From: Patiria miniata
Taxonomy: Eukaryota; Echinodermata; Asteroidea; Valvatida; Asterinidae
Assembly: GCF_015706575.1 (NCBI RefSeq)
Contig: NW_024037074.1
Coordinates: 19,829,334 to 19,893,333 of the forward strand
DNA length: 64,000 nt
Direction of reading: 5' to 3'
This document shows positions 12,501 through 27,500 of this stretch, in pieces (position 1 is the first letter of the stretch; each line of letters begins with the position of its first letter). A model generated the notes under the pieces. The model ran no database searches, was not told the DNA's origin, and saw nothing but the letters and a program-made list of their open reading frames with translations. Both the position numbers and the translations under genes were made by a program.

Positions 12501-15500
12501 AGTCGCGCCCTTCGCGTTCTCGGACTTGCAGTGAGTCAGATCGACATTTTCTTTGAATGCGATTGCGAGTTGCAGCTATAATTCCTCCGGAAGGACTTCA
12601 TTTTACCCGAGTTCGGACAACTCATTGCTCGTTATTTCATCAAAGATTTTTGGCAGCCAGTTGAGTTTGCCGCTCAACATCGTGAAAGTAATACCTATCC
12701 CGCGTTGAAGCTTGTTCTGTCGTTAAGCTTGATGTAGTTGTTAGTCCAGATATTTAATTAGCCTGTCACTACGAAGCAAGGTGGCTTAAAGAAGATATCT
12801 GTCATCACACTTGCTCTTTGCTTAAGTTACAAGGTCGTCCCGAATCCAGATAAAATGACATCGATGACTAAAGATTGTCCTTAGACTGAAGATTGTCCTT
12901 TAATAGAAGCAGTCATATATAATCTGAAACTTGGGAATCCCTTACACTTTCGGTTGAATGATTTATATGTTTCGTTTTACATAAATCGTTTAATTTGGAT
13001 GACATTATTTGACGACACTTTATACCGCGCCGATGGGTACCAGGAAACAGCGGCCCTTCCGCTCTGGGAAAGATTGACCGGTCCGCCCACTAGCTAGGAA
13101 TTAAGGCTTGAGCAGCCTCGTCCATCGTTATGAACATGAGTTCCTTACTCGTGTGCATTTCGAGACTGGTCTGACTCATGGTGATTTAGATTGATTTTGA
13201 TTGAGCTTTGATCGACATCGAGCATGCCAAGTCAATTTTATCCATAACAAAAAAAAAATACTGCCTTCCTGATCAGACACGTAGAGGGTTTTCACTCATG
13301 CACTGAGTCGGCCACAGCCGAGCCCTGGCACGGATCCTCCATGCGTCACGATTCCTCATGCATGCGTCTAGCTCATTTGTCTCTTCCACCCCTGTGTCCC
13401 TCTTCAGTACCTTGATGTATGATGCGTTTGGTCTGCCTTTGTGTCTCCTTCCATGTGTCAGCTCCCAGAGTATAAGCTGGCTCGTGGGTAGCTCAGGATG
13501 ACGGTGGTGATGTCCTGCTAATTTCATCCTTCTGAAGGCAATTTTGTCCCCAACCTTATGGAGCTCCCACACAGATCAGTCTAATTAATATGATTTCTCC
13601 AGCTCGTATTACGAGTATAGAGGGTTTCCAAAGTTTTATTTCGATCCGGTGTGTTGATGACATTGCGACAACTACGATACTTTGGACACAAAATGGCTTC
13701 AGGTGACAATGCACCAGTGAATGCGTGCATATCGAACATGAAAGCAGCTTCAATTGTATGCCCGTTGGTGTATTAACCCCCTAACTCCCTAAACAGGGGT
13801 TTGCAAAATCGTATTGAAATTTGAGGATTCAGGACTGTTATCGTTAAGGGTTCGAAACCAATGGAGGAAAGGTGGTGTGTACCTCTAGGACTACCCCCCC
13901 CCAACAAAAATGCATAAAAATAACGACAGTAAAGAGGGATACCGTCAACTGGATATCAACTTTCTTAAGGTACCATGCCAGAACATGGAGTTATGACACA
14001 GTTGAGGGGAGGTTGTTCGCATTTTGGCAGCACGCAGCAATAATTGCAATCTACAAGCCTGTAGACAAGATGAACAGATTTAGACCTCTTATAGTGTTTA
14101 ATCTCAACACTTTGCAGTGTATGAAGATACAATTAAGCCCCTTCGCTTGCTACACACTGATAGACTTGCGTTCAGGATGGAGAATTGTGTCGGCTTTATT
14201 GCATGGGTGTGATAACAGACGCTTATTAGAACGTAAGCGTTAATATCCTGTGGATCGCAGACTCAAAATGGGCGCTTGGTTTGCACTACGAAGAAGGCAG
14301 GTTGCGAGCATGGTGATCATTTTGAAACATATTTGTCTCACGTCATTTTGTTCTTTTATTGCTTAGATCATGTTTAGGTGCTATTAATTATAAATGATTA
14401 AACTTTGATTTGTTCAAAATCGGGGAAATAACAAAACTGACTAAACCTCGCCGATTGGTTAATAAGTGTCACGCTCCTCTGTTTTGTTTTTAAAAGTTGA
14501 TGAATCTTAACTAATCAACAAGTGTATAAATATACAATAGCTCTGGTATAGGCCTACCATCCACACTAACTTCCCTTATTTGGACTGCATCTGGAACTGC
14601 ATAAATTACTTGCAAAGCACGCGCACGGCGTTGAATGGTAAAAGTAGTTATTCCAATGGGCGTCGCCAGGAGGGGGCAAAGGGAAGGGGTGCTTTCCCCC
14701 ATCTGGAATAGAAACAAAAAGAGAAAGGGGGAAAAGAGGTGCCAAGTCATCTGGCTGTTAACTTTATGCACATTTAAAAACGTGGGTGTCCGCAGGGGTG
14801 TCAACGGGGGTGGTGTGGGCAAATGTCCCCCCGCCCACCCTAAAAAAAATAATATAAATTGAGATGTGATAGAAAAACTTAGAAATAATGTACTTTGCCA
14901 TCCTCTAGAAAAAACTCCTGGCGATGCCCATAGTAAGGCTATTCCCTAACTTACCAGTATGTCACAACTGTTCTTATATCAAAAGTTAATAGATCATATA
15001 TCCATCATAATCAACATTTTTTTTTAAGAGAGAATTGCAACCGTTGATGGATTTTCTGGGTCATGAAGTGATGAGTTTACTCTGATGATTGATTCCCGGG
15101 TTCGCTTTTTAGAATTTGTTTTTTCGTTTTGAATAAGGTCTTCTACCCCGAGCCAAGATAATTCCTTCGGGTAATGAAACCCAATCACGCAGGGTGAGTC
15201 AGCCTAAAGCTAATTCGTTTTCTAGTTAAAAAGTAGGCGCCAAAGGAAGCCTTCTCAAGAACGCTACCCTTTAAAGGACATTGTTTGAGATGGAACTTTA
15301 AATTGTGTTTTAATCTAAAATACCACGATCACCTCCATATAGTTGATCACAATGGATTATTTATAAGCTAAAAGAACTTAATATTCCAAATCAGATGACA
15401 TATATTTATTCGTTCACGTGATATGTTTCAAGCATGCGTATTGCGGTCAAGGACTTTACCGACATGCAAACATATGCAAACACGCTGCGTCATTTTGCAA

Positions 15501-18500
15501 AGACTACAGAAACACATGCTGGTGTCAATGGGAAAGGGCTGCATCCGCTTCCATAGACTCATGTGTAAATACAAGCCATAGCCATAGTCATTCAGACGCG
15601 GTCATACACCTGCCAATAATTGACAGGAGGTGATCCCGTAAACAGACAGGATAGAAGAGTAGTGGGTGTAATTACTGATCATTAGTAAGGATGGAGGGCT
15701 AATCAGAGATGCATTCTGTTTCTAATCAGGCCATTTCCAGTGGTTAATTATCCTCCTTAATGCTATACCTTTGTCTCTTTATCCAATTTCCTCGCAGGCT
15801 GCCGTGAAATAAAGTGGTGGCCAATTTTGTTTAAATGGATAATCCTGCAGGGATGGGTGTGTAATTGTTATTTACGAGACTCGTTAGGCACTGAGGGATC
15901 GATTTTTGGCAAATAAAACTAAAACATATTTAACAACGGGAATGGATGCACCGAGGGACGTATATCATGAGTAGGTCAGTCGGTAACTAGTTTATTGCTC
16001 AATAAATGAATACTCTTGCAGGGATGGGTGTGTAATTGTTATTTACGAGACTCGTTAGGGATTGAGGGATCGATTTGGGGCACGTAAAACCAAAACAAAT
16101 TGAACAACAGGAAGGAATGCATCGAGGGATATATCATGAGCAGCTCAGAGCGTGAGCCTCCATCAAGGGTCTCATTATTGTTTGAAAGGTGACAAGCAGA
16201 AAACATCAATAAGCAAACTTGATGTGCTGAGCAAAAATCGGGTGAGTACCAGCCACAAGCAATAGCCTATACATCTCACAACGCAGTTTGGTTGGTAACC
16301 GCATACCTTTTCTGTCTTAAGCGGCTTAATGAATTAGCTGGGTCGTGGAAAAATGGAGTTATCTAACCCCTTGAGTGATTTACTTGGAATCTTCCTCACT
16401 CTTGCAAAATCCAACACCATATGGTCAACTCAACACCCAAACTGTTGTACTCTTAATTAAGGTGGTATGCCTAATCTCATGTAAAGCATTACTAGTGCAG
16501 TACTCACTCCAACAGATTCCAGCAAATATGCAATTGGATTTTGAAGGGTTGGGGTGGTAAAGGTTAATTGAACACGGTAGTTTTTCTTCTTTCCCAGCCC
16601 CCCTTAAGTTTTCTTCCAGTGAAATGCGTCATTGCAGCTTGTACGTTCCCAGTGGAGGTTGAGAGTAGATGACAAGGCTAGGCACAGAGAGTCTCTAATG
16701 AATAAGCTTCCTGATGACTAGGTTATCGTGCTAACAGTAACAGTGACTTGTGTTTAGATTCTATTTTATTATTTACCTGAATAATGTCCTTGGTATAACC
16801 ACGATGGAGCTGACCAGTCATTCAAAATGCGGCAGCATATTTGTTGAAAGAACGGCGCGTTGACTTTATTGAAATGACTTTTGCGTAGGTCATGTACGTG
16901 TCATTCATTATTGGCACCTTCTACTGTCTACATTTACGATGCTGTTTTGTCTCAGTTAGACTTGCATTTTCTCTCGATGATTGAGGTTCAGTTTCTGCCA
17001 ATAATGCTAATTACAGATCGTGTTTGCACCGCGAACACAGTCCAGCTTCCAGACAGCCAAGTAAACGTAAACTTATCTTAAACTCCGCGGGCGCCAGAAG
17101 TCTTTCACTGATCCACTATACTGACCAAAATAAGTCCGACCTGTCATCTCGTCCAAATCACCCATTTCTGCGATTGGCTCACTGCAAGAAAAGGCCGATT
17201 CCAATCGCTGATTTATTTTCAAAAGTCAATGATGAATCACGCACTTTCTGGGTCAGTTAGAGATGTGCGTGGTTTATCTCATTCTCGCACGATCAAAATA
17301 GAATGACGTCTTATACTAAAAAAACCTTCCTATTTTCTTTCAAACAATATAGTGTCATTTTCTTGATCACCTTACATGCTTCTATTAGTATTCTTTGATT
17401 TCCTTATATAAACAGCATATACGTTTTTATATTTAAGTAGGTATTTCATATTCATCTGGTAACATTAGGGTCCACGTTGTACAGAGCTAGTGATTTGCTT
17501 TCAATCTTTGCAAGAAAATTCACAATCCGATGGCCAACAATATATTGAGTAATAAGCCTGTTTGGTCGCTATATTTGCTCAGAGGCCCCAGACCCATATT
17601 ATTTTCAGTTAGTTTTTGGGTAACATCTCAGTTCGATGTACTCAGTGAATGCAGTGCTAAATACGTCTTAAATGGCCTGTCTTGGCCGAATCTGGACCGC
17701 TTTCAGCGGTCACTTGTACAGACACCGCCCTTTTCTCTCGGACATCAGGTCGCTATGGGATGATACCGCCTCCGGAAACCTGAGAGATTATTGTCCGAGT
17801 CCCAAAGGACGGTCACTGCCAAGGCCCTGACCGACGGAACGGCTGCCGACCAGATAGAATATCACTCGTACAAATTCCCCTGCGGTTCGAGATATCGCCG
17901 CCCATGAGATGTATAACCACCCGGAGGATATCGCTAATTAGTAAACACTTATAATCAGCGAACCTCGAGGGACAGAGTTAATTGGTTTTGCTTTGCTTTT
18001 TCGATTTGTATCAAAGTTTCGCGTGCAAGGAGTCAATCTACCGGTACTATATCCATCATTTTTGAAACGACGCAGTCGAGTGTGACGTCAGCATGATCGC
18101 TCTTTCAGTATGGTTCCGGTAACAATTTAAAATTTCATTTTTTGTAAAAGCACAAAACGGTAAGCTGTCGTTCATCTTATTAGGTCCAGTTGAAGATGCT
18201 GCCCAACAATCAGCTGGAAAGCTCCCATCTTCTCTCTCCGACCCTCTGCTTCTCAGTGCTGCAATGCAAGTGGGAGAGATTCCAGTTGCAAATTACGCAA
18301 GTCATAGTTTAAATATATAGTAACCTGATTAGTGTCAATAACTGACTCAGTTTATTCGATTTCTTGACTCAGTGCAGCTGAATTCGCTATCCAAAGTCAA
18401 AGCTGTTTAAACACCCTCCAGAAAGGTTATAATTGGTTTAGGAACGAAATGGTATTTTGACAGTTATTTTTCAACATCCGCTCAGTTGTAGACTTGTAGA

Positions 18501-21500
18501 ATATTAAGTCGTCCCTGCACTCCTCCGTTCGAACACAATTGGCAGGTACTCTCCGTCCTGCCTCGGCCATTCAATTTATCCAGGTCTTAGCGACTTCCTG
18601 ATCATTTTACAAGATGTTTCCTGTGTCTCCGCAAGCAAGATAGCTTAGTTACCCCCTTCAGGTCTTGCTGCTCTCCATTACTGCATCTGTTCAACATCTC
18701 AGGATACGATGAGAAACGATCTATTGGGCGTGTTAAGACCACCAGTTGAAGCCAAAACGGAAATCCAGACGAATCCTGAGACGAGGGATGTTGATTAGTT
18801 TGTTATAGGAGGGACACAGTGTGAAGATTGTGAGCTTCTCTCCGGTGTGTGAACCAGTAACCGATGTGACCCGATTACTATCACGGCGACGCCTTAGACT
18901 AATCCACGACCACAATGAGAAGACATTATTCAGGTGGTACCTTGCGATCGCTCACGCGAATGTCGCAGGCATGAGTTTTGAAATTTGAGGTGTTTATTTC
19001 TTATTTGAGTGTGTTTTAAATTTGAGGTTACATATTGGTAACCACAAATGGTTGAAAAAGCATTGAGTACGAGCGTTTTATGCTTGCGTTCATGGAAGCA
19101 CCTCGTGGCTTTCATTACTATGTGTTTAGTTGGGCGGATAGGTCCAGAGAGAAATCAGGTGTAATGTAACCTGCAAGCATACACATAAACTATTAATAAA
19201 TGGTGCTACCTTATATTAATGTTACAGCGTGTGCGATCTGTTTTGAACCGGAAAAAAACCCGGATTATTTTACAGTAAGTTTTGCGACGGCTTGATAATG
19301 ATATAGCTTTGATGGTACTGCCATCAATTTTAACGTGCCTGGGGATATGCCACAGCTGACCTTTACAAACTACCGTTTGAGTGTTGAAAGGGTGGTAAAC
19401 GTTATTTGAGATGAGGTCCGTTTTGCTCGGTTTCCTTTCTACGTCGCAATTAATCGGATATGAAACTATCAGCGTGGAATGAGGACTTGTGCCATGCTGG
19501 ATCCGTAGTTCGTCCTTAATTGGTTTCTAGGTTTGCTTCAAACGATTCAAACAAACGGATGAGTTGCTCGGTTTTGGAAACGTACCCAGCTTTCATACAT
19601 ATCAATTCTTTTGAAAATACAACTAATTTCATACCTCTATAGTTATTTCATTACCAGATCCACCCATAGATAATTGACACATGTGTGAATTACACAGAAC
19701 CTGACCTGGAGTTAATTTCTGGAGAAAGTGACGATTCGAGTCATTAGATATGATTACTCTTTAGTTGAAAATCAAGTTCAGGTAAGTTGACTGATGCTGT
19801 TTCGTTTTTATCCGAACAGTCAACAATTTTCTGTCATCGCCATGTTTGGGGTCAGTCAGCCCACGGAGACTATCAGTAGCCAGGACCGAGGTGCCGTCAG
19901 GGAGTTTGTCCGTCTCTTTATGGCTTTGGATTTCCGCAAGGTGACCCTCCCTTAACAAGTGGGCAAAATAAAGGCAATCCCTGCTCCTAACCGCCACACG
20001 ACAATCACAAACACCTGCCAGACTAAGTGGCCCAATAAAGTCTGATAACATGTTGTAATTGTGGCTGTAGTCGTGCCAAGAGGACTAGTCGGACTCTAGT
20101 GGAATTGAGTGATGATTGATATTTACCCGTTGGCGATGGAGGGTATAACCGACCGTTTCTAACTTGCATTGGGGGGATTCTGGGCATGACGGTACCAATC
20201 GGAAACCTTCGGCGTGACGAGTTCATCGGAGCAATTACAAGGATTTACTTACACTAATTGATGCCAGACGTAGGTACCTGAGGCAGGGACGAGATCTTTA
20301 CATCCCTTGGGCTGAGGTTTTTTGACCAACACAAATGGCTTCAGAGATTCCACCCCCAGGGCCGGTGATGCGGTGGTCACACACTGTGCACACAGGGGTC
20401 AAAGTGGCGGGAAGTTGTGTCATGCTTCACCGGTATGGCAGGTCGGACCTTCACGGTTGAAATGTTCCAGTCAACTGTTGACAGAATTACGGGTGGTCTG
20501 TGTCCGGGGACGAGATGGTACGACAATTATCATGGCAGAGGGTTAGAAATATTGCTCTATGGAAATATCATGCTGAATAAAAAAATGGGGGAAAAAATGT
20601 CTTTTTACTCTAATATTCGTGAGGTGTAACAAATCAAAAGGTTTATACAGTAATTCATATTTAAAATAAAACGAAGGTGCTGCTATTTTTGATTGAAACT
20701 TCCTCTGCTCGCGCGACCTTTTAAAACGCTTCTTACTCTACAGAAAAAGGGCTTTTCTTTTCCGCCATTTATTTCAGCTCTTGAAAATACAGTATAAATC
20801 ACAAATGGTGAATGTTAGATAAGCTGTCAATGATTCACAAGATATCTATAAAACAATAGGCTACTGTCGCATCATTCAGGTTTGGAGGAATGAGAAGATC
20901 AGATCAACAGAATATTCTTCTGATGTTGACGCATATTATGCCAATACCCTGAAGCAGACAAGTTCCGATCATTAAATAACTGTCACAACAGTCTTCCTTA
21001 TGATACTTGTTCTTTATTTCAACAGATTTACTGAAGTCTACCGCATCTCAATACCGGGCACCAGAACTCAGACGGTGCGCTACACGACGATATGCGGAAT
21101 ACAGGGACGTTGCAGTAGATATAGGTAACACGTGACTTCATATTGATGGCGGGGACATTCAAACAGCATGAACTGTGGCGTGTATTTCCAAGTCGGCTGT
21201 ATGGAAAATAAAATGCCATTTGTGGTCATGTATATGTGCGCATTAAACAAGGATTAAAGTATGATTTCTCTTATGGCAACGCCAACACTTGGTTTAAGGT
21301 GGAGATGCCACCTAGCACTGTAGATGAACACTGTGGAAATTGGTAGATACTAAATGCGCCAGTGCTCCTCGTGATTGAGTGCCAAGCTTTCGGTGCGCTG
21401 CACCTTTTTCAGGGCTGTACTGTTTGGCTAGAACGCAGAAAATTTCACGTTCATTTCGTGTATATATACAAGCAGTAGGATGTTTTGGGCAACCAACAAA

Positions 21501-24500
21501 GTAAAATTTGAAAATCTAACAATCAAGAAACATAATTTCCAGAATGGGCTATTTAAAGCTACTAACACTTGGAGCAGTTCACCAATGTTTAATGTTGCAA
21601 TGTTTAATGTGGCATTTCCTAAAGCAAAATGTGTATAGATTTATAGACGAAGAGACAAATATTTGACCCTTTGACAAATCTAATTAGTTTGTACACAACA
21701 GGTGGTACCTGTCCAAGTTATTTGATACAACGGGGTCAATGTCCAATTAATTAAGTGACGCAATGAAGGAGTCAAGGCCCAGTTGGATTACTCCCAAAAT
21801 CATGGACTGCATTTCAGAGATAAGTCAGACAAGACCTGTTGGAGACTCGTAGTAATTAGTGTTGTGTCATCCTTATGATAATGGCAATATAATAGCTGGA
21901 ATTTACAGCTGTAGTTTACTGTTAAGTGGTTTTATTCGTACCAAATTACAACTGGTTTCTAGTATCGAGATAAAAACCAGAAGAGGTCACCAGAGAAAAA
22001 CATGATTAGTAACATATCATTTAATTGTGGTATTTATAATTGTATTTTAGCTTTAAAGCTTCATAACTTAGTCCACGAAATGATTAAATCAATTCATTCA
22101 TATAATTGAAAAAGGCAATTTGATTGTTTCAAACTCTGGTATTAACATTTTTCACAGCTTATCACTTTGTGTGAATCATACTATTATAAAACACACGGTC
22201 CTTCATCGAAAACCTCTCACCGTTTGAGCAATCCGAAACCGGATTAAAGATAATACCTATTTTGACTGAGATCAATGTGAAATTGAGATTTGCTGTGGTT
22301 TTGGAAGTCGATCAAGGAAAACTATAGATTGGATGAATGCTCCCTAATAACCATGACAACCTGTCATGCCTGTTCATTTTCTCTTAAGGCATAAACCCAG
22401 GGATGTATAATGTCATGGCAGATATCGGAAACAACGGTTATGACTAACATGACGAGGGTTTAACCGTCTGTCATGCGCAACGTCGAAACTGAAGAAAAAA
22501 AATCTCTTTTCAACGTGATTTATTCTCCAGGCGCTTGTAAATTTCAAATAAGATATTTTTGCTTTCAGGAAAAGCCTTGTTAAGAAGACGATAGCAATAT
22601 TTTTAGTCACGGGACTTTCTGTGATAGCTCTGTCTAGTCTCCGTGTTTGCCAACCTATATGAGATTGAGAAGACTATTATGCTCTCGATCAGGCCCAAGC
22701 GTTCGTTGTTTTTTTTATAAAACCAAATCCTTTTTTTAAAGTATTTGATATCCAAATTGAAATTCTGGCAACAAATCTCAATTTATTAACCTCTTTAGTT
22801 ACTTAGGTCACCAATCAAGTTAGGGTTGGTTCACAACGAGTGAGAATGTTATCGAAAACGCGATTTTGTGACGTCATGCAAAGACATGCATGGACTTACT
22901 ATTTGCGCAAAATAATGAGCAATTTTCAACTCGAATGAATTTCGCTGCGACGATTTTTTTTCTTAATTTCCTTAATACTTCAGTTTGCATACATACATGC
23001 ACTTTTCTACAATACCAGCAAATCCTGTTTTTTTCTTCAAGCCAAAGACACAAACAGGCCAGAGCAATTCACTTTAACAGTGATACTTTAAACTTGCTAC
23101 AGTCTATGCCAATATAACCAACGAAACTTCCTTAATTTTTTTCAGTCCCTGAAAACAATTAAGTCAACATCAACCTTAAATTCCTTGAATCTTCAAGTTC
23201 AGTTTCGCATACACGTCACAGACCGTTTACCTAGTAAGAGTCACCTCAACATTGGTAACTGAAATAACCTGCAGACATCCGAGATGAATTATCATATTGC
23301 CGCCACCACACCGCTTGACCGGTGGGGCAGTTGACCACAGATTAACAACAGATACACCTGTCCAAGAATAAAGGGCCCAACCTATTGACAATCAGCGGAA
23401 AATTGTTACAGAACAAGATGGCCAGCTGTCATCTAAACAAGATCCGTTACTTCACAAACTGTTATGATTGAAAAGGACGGCAACTGCCGGTCTTTCCTGT
23501 CGGACAGTAATTCAGCGCATTGGGCCCAATAAAACACTCTAAATTGTTCATTTATCGTTCATGCCTGTGAATCGTTAGCGGCTAAATTGAGTTTCCAATG
23601 GTCGCAGAACGGAGGTATTGTATTTTCCCCTACGGCATTCTTGTCACTGTTCCCGGGTTCAGACTTAGTTACGGCTTATGTCAAACATAATTGGCAATGT
23701 CATATTCATATTTGACTGATGTATCCGACGTGGTTATTTTTTTTTCTTTGCCTTGTCTAACTCAATTCTCAGGATGTAGCGACTTTGCGAATTTGATTCA
23801 TCGAAAAAAGTTTCTTGTGAATGCTGTGTACTTTCGTGTGAATGCTGTGTACTTACTTATTTTATCTTCACTTTTAGTTATCCAATCCGCAGTGCCATGT
23901 GAGAATTTCTACTCTTTGCAAACACAGATTGTATTCTCAGTGGGCTTTTATTGTTTCAATACTTGCCCTTTTGTAGGGATTCCAAAGCGATTTCTGAGCA
24001 GCAATGTAAATATACAGTTTTCGAAATTTTCCGAGGGCCAAATTCTTTATACAGACTAAAAGATCGGTAAAATCTGAAAGAATACCTTCCAGAAGGGTGG
24101 GTGGGTTTTGCCATGGAGCTAGAGGACTTCCCCCATCCCTCCCCTTCCGTCAGTATGAGTAATAGTGACGAGGCTAATATTGGACATGCACCCCCAACCT
24201 CCCCCACCCTACCCCCTACTTACATGACAAGGTTAGATGTGGGATGCCTTGGTATTAGGAGATAGACCTAAACTAAGAGGTCTTGAAAGAAATGCCAAAG
24301 CAACTGGGATGCCACACTGAGCTGGCTGACTTTCCACAAGAGACATAGGGAATCCCGACCTTGACCGCAGCAGATCTGAGCTCTCAGTCAAACCCCTTTC
24401 TAAAGTAAAAAAGGAACCAGAACCATATTTTTTTTCTCGCAAAAAGATTAACATATTTTGTTTATGTATGCGAACTTATAATTAGACGGATATAGACCTC

Positions 24501-27500
24501 ATACATCACTAAAGGCCATGTTGGCCAACATCAAACTTTTTCCATTGAAAGTTAATTCGTTTACAAGTTTAGAAGAATTGTGAAATGGCAAGTTTGGCAA
24601 GTCAAGTAAGTGGGCTGTGTATGCATGTTTCTAATACCGCACTAGGTTTGATCAACAACATAACATTCATGGTTGTCAAAATGCATGTATATAATGTTGA
24701 AATGTTCCACCCTCGGGAAATTTGACTCAGCACCGAATGCATCTGATTGTGATCTTTGTTCTGTTTTCCCCTAGGATTGTCTACGTGCAGAATTATCGTG
24801 AGGAGACACGCACTATTTACAGAGTAGTGCAAGAGTGCTGCGCTGGTTGGGTGCAAAAAGGAAGGAGATGTGTGACAAGGCCATCAACAGGTATGTGCCG
24901 AATCACTTCATTGACAGTGTGACATTCATCCGCCACTTGCACATTTTGAGAGTCCCTTGGTGATGAGAAAGTCGTGGGTGGTGATGAAGAGAGGAGTGAC
25001 GAAGGAGGGTGTCGATAATTGGAAAAAATCTCCAAATGTCTCTTCAAAATGTGTTTTATTAATGTAACCCTATTGCGCACTCCACGCCCTCTGGTGGCGA
25101 AAATGAATAACGGATCTCTGACAAAAGGCGCCATGTTAATTGTGTACATTTATTACACTAGGATCAAAATGGCAACTGCTCTTTATCTAACTTTTTCGTT
25201 TCAGATACTGCTGCTGGAACCGTAACGACTCCAGTACCGACTGTGACGGTGACAGCTGGTACCAAGAATGAAGGCAATTTGGACCCTAGAAGGCCCTTCG
25301 TGACCGGTCTAAGCGGGACAACTGAACGAGGTGCGATTGGTACGGACGCAGGGGTTGTTGGGGCTGGAGGAGGAGAAACAGGAGGCGGGAAAAGACGGGG
25401 GTGGGATGGAGTTCCAACAGAGGGTGGACTTGGTGAAGGAATCGGTTCTAATAAAGGTGGCAGAGGTGTTGACATCGGTCGGGACGGCATAACGGGAGGA
25501 CAAGATGCAGACGGTTCCAGTAACACAAAGAACGGCGAGGGCGTCCTCCAAGATGGCGCCATTGGCCATTTCCCGGAGGAGGTCGAGCCAGCAACGCCCG
25601 ATGTGCAACCTCCCCAGAAGGATTCGGGGATGATGTTCTTGACTGGCATGTTGTGTGGTGTAGGTGTGTTATCGGTAGCTGCCTTCGTGGTCTTGTTCCT
25701 GATGTACCGACAACGAAGGAGTATGGATGGCAGATTGTTCGGGCTCCCGTTTCTTCAAAGGTAAACGTCGCTTATCATGGACAAGACTGTCACATATTGT
25801 AACAAAACTGTTGGTGTAAGAGCTTTACAGATTACCAAGTAGGTCTGCTGTATCATCTCTGTTACTTGATGCAAAAGAATCCATGTGTCAATTGAATAAA
25901 GTTATCCTCTTCTCCGTTTCTTTGCCCATCTCAGCTCACGCTTTGGGTCAACAGGCTCCTTCCGCAAGTCCAAGCTTTTGGCCTTGGCGCAATCCATCAA
26001 ATCTGGTGAAGTTAAACTCATCAGGGAATCCACCAAGAAAGGTACGTATCGCTATTGAATCAGCGGGTACATACCTATGTTCCCCAATACCGATGTGCCC
26101 CGAAATCCTTATCCTATAACCCTAACCCTAACCCTAATCCTAAGGATTTTGGGAACATCGGTATTGGGGAACATAGGTATTGCGGAACATAGGCATTGGG
26201 GAACATCGGGTAGACCCCGACTCAGCGCCATTGCGCCCCCATCTCCTGCTTGGATCAATTTGCTGGTTGGGGATGTAATGTGCCGATCTTGACCCTGAAC
26301 TTGAAAAGACTCAAACCTAAGGGGAAAGGAATTTAATTGCAGGAAATCCCTTAAATATAATTTTTTTTAGTGGTAACAGATTTTTGGAGGACCAGAGAAG
26401 CCTGGCGCAGGAGACTAGGAGTGATGGAACATACCTAATAAAATAAAAATGTGGGCAGTTCTTGATGCTCTTTGGCTGTTTGGCTTTTTTTTGTATAGTA
26501 CTAGTGACACGTAAAGTTGAAAGTTTGCAAGTTGTTTGTGGATAAGTAGTTGTTAATGTTGCTGGTGAGTCCTTTGCTGTTGCTGGTTTGCCTATCACGA
26601 TACGTCATATTTCGGATTCATATCACCCAATTACTAACACAACAATTCAGGAAACAAAAACGGAAAGGGAAAGGGAATAGTTTCAACTTGCGTGTGAATC
26701 AAGGGCGCGAATGAAGGGCGGGAACCATCTCAGCCGCTTATTCATAACGTCGGGAAATAATCAGCGTGAAATCAGCGTCATGTGCCGAAGGCTCACGGGT
26801 TGATGCAGAAAAGAAAAGTGCAAAGAATTACAACTAGCTCGCTGACGAATGATGAAGATGTCAATTTCGACTGCTGATGTGCACACGTTCGACGCAACTA
26901 AATCGAGTACTTTTTGTTTAAAGGTCACACAGCGAAAGCAATGATCTGTTGCGAGTGAGAGCGGACGAATAATATTAGCTGAAGGAAGCCAGCCTGGCAT
27001 CCTAAGGTTTATCCATCAGCAAGGTCTGGTTCCCGCCGCCGCACTTTGATGATTGACGCCATCAAATTCATGTCCTCTTTCCCCCCGGCAGTGCTTACCA
27101 TTTTGTTCAGGTAGAAACGTTCAAACGAGTACCTTTACATGTCACCAAACCAAGGGCAGATGCAGGGCGGGGGCCAAAGGGGGCCATGGCACCCCCCAAA
27201 ACGAAACCAATTTTTTTTTATGTGACTTCGCAATAAAGGCAGGCAATGAGTACACCACCATCTTTTCCTCAAAAAAAACCCACATTGGTTAAAGTGGTCA
27301 GAAATTGCCTCAGATCGCACCACAGGGCATCTAGAATCAATTTTTTTTTTTGGGGGGGGGACCAAAATTTTTTTGGGCCCCCAAAAATTGAGTTCTGGAT
27401 CCGCCCTTGCACCAAACGTAACATCTCATGAATGTATATGAGACATGCGATCGGAAAGAAATTCAACGAAACATTTTCTTCTCCAGTCAGGGGAAAAAAA

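Larger units (their letters stand above)
6743..24774 (+). other. very long first intron(s) of receptor A
   Basis: Eighteen kb with only one plausible exon (20442-20541). It holds a SINE-like sequence near 8430, an (ATTCA)n tract near 10390, MITE-like elements near 11725, 12162 and 14656, a LINE remnant near 13273, and a 171-bp tandem duplication at 15838-16160. Poly-G/poly-T blocks at 9330-9370 and 9600-9780 resemble decayed MITE ends. The remainder showed me no coding exon. Confidence 0.5.

Noticed and set aside
17530-17763. 77-residue ORF in a GC-richer patch of the receptor A intron
   Set aside because: No splice sites in suitable phase and no recognisable domain.
20322-20546. Alternative frame over the candidate middle EMI exon
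   Set aside because: The other frame resembles paralogous EMI exons and ends in the right phase for the next exon.
25164-25649. 161-residue proline-rich minus-strand ORF
   Set aside because: It is antisense to the Gly/Thr-rich stalk exon of receptor A; the plus frame has the signal, splice and membrane features.
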